A stretch of 11,085 nt of DNA from CAYSIX01 sp964431205 (GTDB lineage Bacteria; Planctomycetota; Phycisphaerae; Phycisphaerales; Phycisphaeraceae). The position numbers and the translations under genes are program-made. The DNA lies in contig CAYSIX010000136.1 of the NCBI GenBank assembly GCA_964431205.1, positions 1-11,085 on the forward strand, given 5' to 3'. Positions 7,262 to 11,085 of this stretch are shown here, piece after piece. Each line of letters starts with the position of its first letter. Positions within the stretch are counted from its first letter, which is position 1. The notes under the pieces were generated by a model. The model saw nothing but the letters and a program-made list of their open reading frames with translations. It was not told the DNA's origin and made no database searches.

Positions 7262-7906
7262 TTACTCCGCCGTCGACTTTGCCACGCCGATCACGCCCAT
7301 CGAGATCCGACCCCCGGCGTTACCCGTCGGCTGCCCGCCGTCGTCCGCCTTCTCGTGGATGATCACCGACCGCCCGATCACCGGGTTCCGACCGCCCGCG
7401 ATCGTGATGTTGTCCACCGTCAGCTCGTACCGCGCCCGACCATTCGCGTCCGCCTGCAGATTGCCCAGGTCGCCGGCGTGCCGCGGCCCACTCGACGGCA
7501 GCCCGTGCTCGTGACCCTCCGGGTTGTAGTGGCTGCCCGCGCTCGTGCCGTCGTCCGCGGTGATGTCCCCGTACTCGTGCACGTGGATCGCGTGCGTGCC
7601 GTTCGGCGTCAGCCCCTCGACCTCGGCCACGATTTTGACCCGCGCCCCACGCACCCGCTCGAACGTCACCACGCCTTTCACCGCACTGCCCGACGCCGGG
7701 ATCATCCGCGCCACCGCCCGATCGATCTTCGCTCCCCACCGCTGGCCCGCCTCACGCTGACCGGGTTCGCGCTGCTGACGCTGCGGCCGCTCCTGCGCCC
7801 CGTCCGTCCCCCGACCCGGGCCGTACTGCGCCACCGCCAGCCCCGCCGTGACCAGCCCGATCCCAATCACCATCACCGCCGTCATCCTCATCCGCTTCGC
7901 GTGCAT
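7262..7906 (-). CDS. sodC: Exported Cu/Zn superoxide dismutase, cysteine-free
   Basis: The product is 214 residues. A GGGAAAGG site ends 8 nt before the ATG at 7906. It has a signal peptide of about 26 residues ending 'AVAQ', a Gln/Arg-rich linker (about 35-58), then the SOD domain. Metal ligands line up with the family: H108 and H110 in 'HAIHVHEYGD', bridging H126 in 'SHYNPEGHEHG', H134, H143 and D146 in 'RHAGDLGN', and H184 in 'VIIHEKADDGG'. The active-site Arg is R200 in 'GNAGGRISMGVIG'. It should dismutate superoxide in the periplasm. The protein contains no cysteine at all: both positions of the usual intramolecular disulfide are replaced, giving 'ADDGTSAG' where 'GCTSAG' is typical and 'ISMGVIG' where 'ACGVIG' is typical. 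It lies downstream of the DUF1573 gene on the same strand. Confidence 0.93.
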   Translation of the reverse strand: MHAKRMRMTAVMVIGIGLVTAGLAVAQYGPGRGTDGAQERPQRQQREPGQREAGQRWGAKIDRAVARMIPASGSAVKGVVTFERVRGARVKIVAEVEGLTPNGTHAIHVHEYGDITADDGTSAGSHYNPEGHEHGLPSSGPRHAGDLGNLQADANGRARYELTVDNITIAGGRNPVIGRSVIIHEKADDGGQPTGNAGGRISMGVIGVAKSTAE

Positions 7907-7966
7907 GTTCGTTGCCTTTCCCTGACTGGAGTTGCTCGTGCTTCCTGACCGTGAAGGTCCACCAGC

Positions 7967-7995
7967 ATCTTGTGCGCGTGCCTCACCGCGGTCAA
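7967..7995 (-). promoter_or_regulatory. Weak candidate promoter of sodC
   Basis: On the minus strand TTGACC (7995-7990) is followed after 17 bp by CAAGAT (7972-7967, three of six matches). It would give a leader of about 55 nt. The -10 is poor; transcription from the DUF1573 gene is an alternative. Confidence 0.25.
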
Positions 7996-8049
7996 GCGAT
8001 CGGCGCCGCGGCGTCTCCGGCCGGGAAACTTCCGCTGCTCACCGTCGCA

Positions 8050-8415
8050 TCAGCAGATCACAGACCAGCGCACGTCCTCACCCGGCGAGCGGGCGGAGGT
8101 CCGGACGATGACCTTCTTGGTGTGCAGGCCGACGCGGTCGCCGAAGCGGAACGCGGCCCGGATCACGCCGCGCTCGCCCGGCTCATAGACGGTCCGGCCC
8201 AGGTCCGCCGTCGTGCAGCCGCACGAGGTCGTGACCGACTCGATCGTCGCCGCCGTCCGCCCCGCGTTCACGAAGCCGAACGACGCCACGGCCTCGTCCT
8301 GATCCGCCGCCGCTTCGATCGTGCGATGCGTTGGGTCCCACATCAGCGAGGCATTCGCGAATGAACTGACGACGATGGCCCAGATCGCCAAGGCATAGAT
8401 ACTGTACGATTTCAT
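8050..8415 (-). CDS. DUF1573 domain protein, exported
   Basis: The product is 121 residues: a signal peptide (about 1-22, ending 'SSFANA') and then one Ig-like beta domain. The family signature is visible: 'ASFGFVNAGRTAATIESV' followed by 'TTSCGCTTADLG' with C65 and C67, and 'YEPGERGVIRAAF'. DUF1573 proteins are widespread in Bacteroidota and planctomycetes; the role is not established, although the ASPM/SPD-2/Hydin-like fold suggests protein binding. The protein ends abruptly at 'RWSVIC', shortly after the last strands, so it is a short single-domain member. A GGGTGAG stretch lies only 3 nt before the ATG, a weak ribosome site. It is 143 nt upstream of sodC on the same strand; shared function is not evident. 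Confidence 0.85.
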   Translation of the reverse strand: MKSYSIYALAIWAIVVSSFANASLMWDPTHRTIEAAADQDEAVASFGFVNAGRTAATIESVTTSCGCTTADLGRTVYEPGERGVIRAAFRFGDRVGLHTKKVIVRTSARSPGEDVRWSVIC

Positions 8416-8423
8416 TCACTCAC

Positions 8424-8445
8424 CCGTCATTGCGCAACTTGACGG
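8424..8445. repeat. Nested palindrome upstream of the DUF1573 gene
   Basis: CCGTCA and TGACGG form a perfect 6-bp inverted repeat around the 8-bp palindrome TTGCGCAA. It starts 9 bp upstream of the DUF1573 ATG and after the stop of the lipoprotein gene, so it could be an operator or a weak terminator. It also lies at the border between the GC-rich backbone and the AT-richer island. Confidence 0.4.
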
Positions 8446-8477
8446 ACACTACCACGCTATTTGGTTTGTCCGGGGAT

Positions 8478-8927
8478 TCATGGTTCTTCGATCAACGATA
8501 TGGATCTGATGATTTCGTCCTCGACGGCTTCATCCAGCCGCTGTGATCCAAAAAAGATAAGCGTCATATCATCGACTGCTGCATAGGCAATGGCACCACC
8601 CTCCGCACCTCTGTAAACGTCCCACTTCAGCTTAGTGCCTTGTATGATCGAATGCCTCGTGGCTTCCGTCTTCACATTATCCGCAAGCTCCAGGTATTGT
8701 TGATCGGATGAAATTGAGAACACAGCATGGCCATCCATACAGAAATCAATACTCTGTGCGTGTACTTCTTCGCCACACACTTCGATTTTCTTTGGCACTG
8801 AAACGTTTACATATCCTATGTCATTTACGTGAATTGTCACGACCGCATCTAGATTACTACCAGCACAACCTACGAACCACCATATCGCCACGCTAAGCCA
8901 TATACACACCATATATCGCGATTTCAT
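8478..8927 (-). CDS. Small lipoprotein, candidate immunity protein for the adjacent RHS tip
   Basis: The product is 149 residues from the ATG at 8927. A signal peptide with lipobox 'FVGC' (C21) predicts a lipid-anchored periplasmic protein. The rest is a compact alpha/beta domain with 'IHVNDIGYVNVSVPKKIEVC', 'HAVFSISSDQQYLEL' and a C-terminal helix 'EAVEDEIIRSISLIEEP'. I recognise no family. The gene begins 16 nt after the stop of the RHS ORF on the same strand and shares its AT-richer composition, the usual place for an immunity gene. A lipoprotein immunity factor would suit a toxin acting in the periplasm or at the envelope. AGGTG lies 13 nt before the ATG, a rather distant ribosome site. 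The frame stays open to 9149 inside the RHS gene, but the lipoprotein signal fixes the start at 8927. Function is inferred from position only. Confidence 0.75.
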   Translation of the reverse strand: MKSRYMVCIWLSVAIWWFVGCAGSNLDAVVTIHVNDIGYVNVSVPKKIEVCGEEVHAQSIDFCMDGHAVFSISSDQQYLELADNVKTEATRHSIIQGTKLKWDVYRGAEGGAIAYAAVDDMTLIFFGSQRLDEAVEDEIIRSISLIEEP

Positions 8928-8943
8928 TGTAGCTAAATGACAC

Positions 8944-10167
8944 CTATGGTCGGGGGCACGCACACTCAGCCTGGCCAAACGCGCCGCCAGAAATGTGGAT
9001 AAATCCACAAGTCTTCTTTCTATCGACAAGTCGGTCATCTGTTTCTCGCCATGTGGCTCCAGTAAGTCGCGAACAGCATGTTCGTTCATGCTCTTGATAT
9101 CCTTCCCAATGGCATTCGCATCCATATAGAACCCCAATCCCATATCCAATAAAGAAATTACTACGATCTCGTTGCGTTAAGAAATTAAGGGGTTTGCGCG
9201 CTACATGGGTGGGCGAGCATTGTGCCTGATCCAAAGCTTCTTGAATCAAATCCAATACAGCAACGGCACCCTTTGCGCCAGGCAAGGGGACTTTAACCTT
9301 GTATTTTACGAACGCCCACTCACTCTCCTTCTTCCACCAGACAGATGCTTGCGGGACCGGAACCCAATTGGTGCACGCCTTTAGCAAAAAGAGTCCGAAT
9401 GGGTCAAGGTTGCCTGGATGCGAGCGCATATACTGATACACATTCAAGCCATCTACAAATTCAACCGGATCCCTCTGCACAAACCTCCCCAGTCTCGGCT
9501 GCAGCATCCGCGCGCGGTTGTAGATCATCCCGTCGCGGCTGCCGGTGGCCTCGTCGTGCATCAGGCCCTGATGGCCGAACTCGCACACGGCGATGCCGGT
9601 CACGGCGTGGCGGAACGACATCGCCCGCGGGTGCATGACGAGCTCGTCGTTGAGGGCGAGCGTGCTGCCGCTCTCGGTCTGGCGGATGCTGTCGTCGAAG
9701 GCGTCCACGTCGCCGTCCCCATCCGCGTCGCCATCGGCCGCGGTGGCGCCCTCGGTCATGCCGAAGCCGCTCTGCCAGATGCCGTAGTCGAAGGTGTCCA
9801 CGTCGCCGTCGAAGTCGAAGTCGGCGCGGAGGTAGCCGAGGCTGTACACGTCGCGTCGGCCGTAGGGGGTGTACTCGTAGCGTTCGACGAGCTTGCCGCC
9901 GTGGGTGGTGACGCCGAGCACGTTGAAGTTGGCATCCTGGAGAGCGTAGAAGTGGCGGGAGCAGTCGTCGATGAGCGTGGGGCCGAGGTTCTGGCTGGTC
10001 TGGACCAGCTCGTCGATGTACCCTCCACTTTCCGGGGGCGTCCAGGTGTATTGCTTGACCGAATAAATGTACTTATCCCCTTTCCCGAATCTGGTGTCGC
10101 TCGCATCCGACACTACTCCAGCCCTCCGCGGCATCTCGCACAAAACTCTCGCAAGTGTAGAAATCAT
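8944..10167 (-). CDS. 5'-truncated RHS-repeat-core protein with dockerin-like insert and Cys-rich C-terminal tip
   Basis: The frame gives at most 407 residues from the ATG at 10167; a TAG lies directly before it. Residues 32-112 are RHS-core sequence: 'YIDELVQ', 'FYALQDANFNVLG', 'VERYEYTPYGRRDVYS'. Residues 113-165 hold two Asp-rich calcium loops, 'DFDFDGDVDTFD' and 'DADGDGDVDAFD', about 30 residues apart, as in a type I dockerin. The core resumes at about 184 with 'FGHQGLMHDEATGSRDGMIY', 'LGRFVQRDPVEFVDGLNVYQ' and ends in 'DPFGL' (255-259). The tip (260-407) has nine cysteines, including 'GCECHW', 'TCCSR' and 'ECACP', and matches nothing I know. Full RHS proteins exceed 1,000 residues and have a signal or secretion domain, so this is a core remnant carrying a tip. 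It may be a displaced cassette and not expressed from its own start. The first 30 or so residues overlap the upstream ORF. Confidence 0.82.
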   Translation of the reverse strand: MISTLARVLCEMPRRAGVVSDASDTRFGKGDKYIYSVKQYTWTPPESGGYIDELVQTSQNLGPTLIDDCSRHFYALQDANFNVLGVTTHGGKLVERYEYTPYGRRDVYSLGYLRADFDFDGDVDTFDYGIWQSGFGMTEGATAADGDADGDGDVDAFDDSIRQTESGSTLALNDELVMHPRAMSFRHAVTGIAVCEFGHQGLMHDEATGSRDGMIYNRARMLQPRLGRFVQRDPVEFVDGLNVYQYMRSHPGNLDPFGLFLLKACTNWVPVPQASVWWKKESEWAFVKYKVKVPLPGAKGAVAVLDLIQEALDQAQCSPTHVARKPLNFLTQRDRSNFFIGYGIGVLYGCECHWEGYQEHERTCCSRLTGATWRETDDRLVDRKKTCGFIHISGGAFGQAECACPRP

Positions 10168-10561
10168 CTATATCTTCAGCGCTTAGCGGCCGGTAACCTT
10201 GACTGCAAAGATCAATATTAAGTTCTTCAAACGCATATTCATTCAATGATGCCAGAAGAATAGCTCGGAAAGAATCCCCGGGAGAGAAAAACGGCTTTTC
10301 CCAGCCTGCACACGATGCGAGCAATGTTAGCAATCTCACTACCTGATCTAATGAAATATCTGGGCAGCTTGCGGCCCACTCACCTTCCGGGATTCGCCCG
10401 CGACTCATAATAACTCGTTTGATTCTATGATACCCAGGAGGCGGCCCTGAAACTATTGGAAAGAAGCGCAGGCACGAACGCGCACATCTACCTATCCGCC
10501 CAAGCAAGCTCCTGGAGCTTTGATCTTCATCAACTAGATCGGAAGTCGTAATGTTGTACAT
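10073..10561 (-). CDS. Unrecognised ORF between two RHS-type modules, candidate orphan immunity gene
   Basis: The product is 162 residues from the ATG at 10561, 18 nt after the stop of the upstream fragment; an AAGG lies just before the ATG. A later start at codon 52 ('MSRGRIPEGEW') is possible. The middle looks helical: 'ISLDQVVRLLTLLASCAGWE', then 'SFRAILLASLNEYAFEEL', then 'YRPLSAEDIDDFYTCE'. No signal peptide or family motif is seen. Its composition is AT-richer like the rest of the island. The last 95 bases overlap the RHS ORF in another frame, and the final residues ('ERHQIRERG') look unlike the preceding fold, so its 3' end may have been replaced when the RHS core was joined here. Position after a C-terminal fragment and before a core fits an orphan immunity gene; this is inference. 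Confidence 0.55.
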   Translation of the reverse strand: MYNITTSDLVDEDQSSRSLLGRIGRCARSCLRFFPIVSGPPPGYHRIKRVIMSRGRIPEGEWAASCPDISLDQVVRLLTLLASCAGWEKPFFSPGDSFRAILLASLNEYAFEELNIDLCSQGYRPLSAEDIDDFYTCESFVRDAAEGWSSVGCERHQIRERG

Positions 10562-10579
10562 TGCCTTGTGAGCAAAACG

Positions 10580-11085
10580 TCAGTAACACTGAAATCCACA
10601 ATACAAGGATACGCCAGCCTCCGCCAGGGCCACGCCCGCAACAGCAGACATCCCCAGTTGCCCCACCGGCCTCAACTTTACTGCACGGGCACCACCACGA
10701 AGTAGGTCTGCCGTCTTTTTCCAGCCCTTGGCTTTAAGGCGAGCAGAAAGCCTACTTTGAAGCGTCGTTCTATCTCCGGCCCCTCCCAAACCTCGCCTGA
10801 TCTCGTCGGCTGTTTTTCTAACTTCCAAGTGCGTAAAAGTTGACGTAGCAGCTGCACCTCCCACATCGGCTATTGCAGCGATCCCACATTTATGAAGGCT
10901 CACTTCACAATCCCACCAACAAAGTATCGACCGCCCCGCACTTGCCAACGCAGCTTCATATATAGTGTGATCTGTGCACCACCGGCTAGTATACAACCAC
11001 ACTAGCGGACCACACACTTGGTATTTGCCACTAAGAATGTGTGTGAGAAGCCTCGCTTGAGCCGATGAGAGAAGTATGGCAAGGA
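10580..11085 (-). CDS. C-terminal part of a larger protein, possibly an RHS tip (N-terminus off the right edge)
   Basis: The frame is open from the stop at 10580 through the window edge, reading 'LAILLSSAQARLLTHILSGK' before the first GTG at 11017, so the gene probably starts outside. About 168 residues are visible. The sequence has a Cys/Trp-rich stretch ('SRWCTDHTIYEAAL', 'ILCWWDCEVSLHKCG'), a small-residue run 'IAAIADVGGAAATS', a basic helical section 'TTLQSRLSARLKAKGWKKTA', and a hydrophobic end 'MSAVAGVALAEAGVSLYCGF' closing in 'QCY'. I recognise no domain. Being directly followed by a small ORF at 18 nt and then an RHS core, it may be an effector tip, but no core sequence is visible within the window to prove it. 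The GTG at 11017 could also be a true start of a 145-residue protein. Confidence 0.5.
   Translation of the reverse strand, partial: LAILLSSAQARLLTHILSGKYQVCGPLVWLYTSRWCTDHTIYEAALASAGRSILCWWDCEVSLHKCGIAAIADVGGAAATSTFTHLEVRKTADEIRRGLGGAGDRTTLQSRLSARLKAKGWKKTADLLRGGARAVKLRPVGQLGMSAVAGVALAEAGVSLYCGFQCY

Larger units (their letters stand above)
8416..11085. other. RHS-type polymorphic toxin island (extends past the right edge)
   Basis: From about 8416 onward composition drops from the very GC-rich backbone to near-balanced, with a GC-rich block at about 9480-10080 that matches the RHS core. All genes here are on the minus strand with gaps of 16-18 nt or an overlap. The mosaic of a GC-rich core and AT-richer variable ends is typical of rhs loci, where tips and immunity genes are exchanged by recombination. 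No transposase or integrase is seen in the window. Confidence 0.7.

Noticed and set aside
8183..8419. 78-residue minus-strand frame over the DUF1573 gene
   Set aside because: It is a shadow in another frame; the DUF1573 frame has the signal peptide and the SCGCT motif.
9418..10221. 267-residue plus-strand open frame opposite the RHS gene
   Set aside because: It is antisense to clear RHS core motifs and its Val/Ala/Glu-rich sequence has no recognisable fold.

Overview
This 11 kb window is GC-rich over most of its length and looks like a chromosomal segment from a planctomycete, possibly of the Phycisphaerae. That is an inference. It rests on an Asp-rich dockerin-like module, a DUF1573 protein, an RHS core of the type common in that phylum, and small secreted proteins I associate with it. 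No rRNA or tRNA is visible to fix the taxonomy.

Layout. (1) 1-2552, minus strand: a compact exbB-exbD-TPR operon joined by 4-base stop/start overlaps. It encodes a proton-driven inner-membrane motor pair and an exported TPR partner, which runs off the left edge. (2) 2553-2664: a short divergent promoter region. (3) 2665-3789, plus strand: biotin synthase (bioB), with no other biotin genes nearby. (4) 3790-3951: a gene-free convergent spacer with hairpins and an imperfect direct repeat. (5) 3952-4877, minus strand: three small exported or membrane proteins in a row, of which two look like diverged paralogues. They are read from a good -35/-10 promoter that abuts the first ATG. (6) 5016-7005, plus strand: a CPBP-family intramembrane protease and S-methyl-5-thioribose-1-phosphate isomerase (mtnA), 19 nt apart. 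(7) 7006-7261: a non-coding spacer with a hairpin and two copies of a 75-bp repeat carrying a REP-like stem-loop. (8) 7262-8415, minus strand: a DUF1573 protein followed by an exported Cu/Zn superoxide dismutase that has no cysteines.

(9) 8416-11085, minus strand: an RHS polymorphic-toxin-like island. Its base composition is clearly more AT-rich, except for a GC-rich block at about 9480-10080 that holds the RHS core. In transcription order it has a C-terminal fragment of a larger protein (off the right edge), an 18-nt gap, an unrecognised ORF, a 5'-truncated RHS core with an embedded dockerin-like calcium-loop pair and a Cys-rich C-terminal tip, a 16-nt gap, and a small lipoprotein. This reads as one orphan tip/immunity pair followed by a displaced core-tip-immunity module. 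The tip and lipoprotein are the best candidates here for an undescribed effector/immunity pair.

Housekeeping genes (bioB, mtnA, exbB, exbD, sodC) are called from visible motifs. Function in the RHS island is inferred from architecture only.
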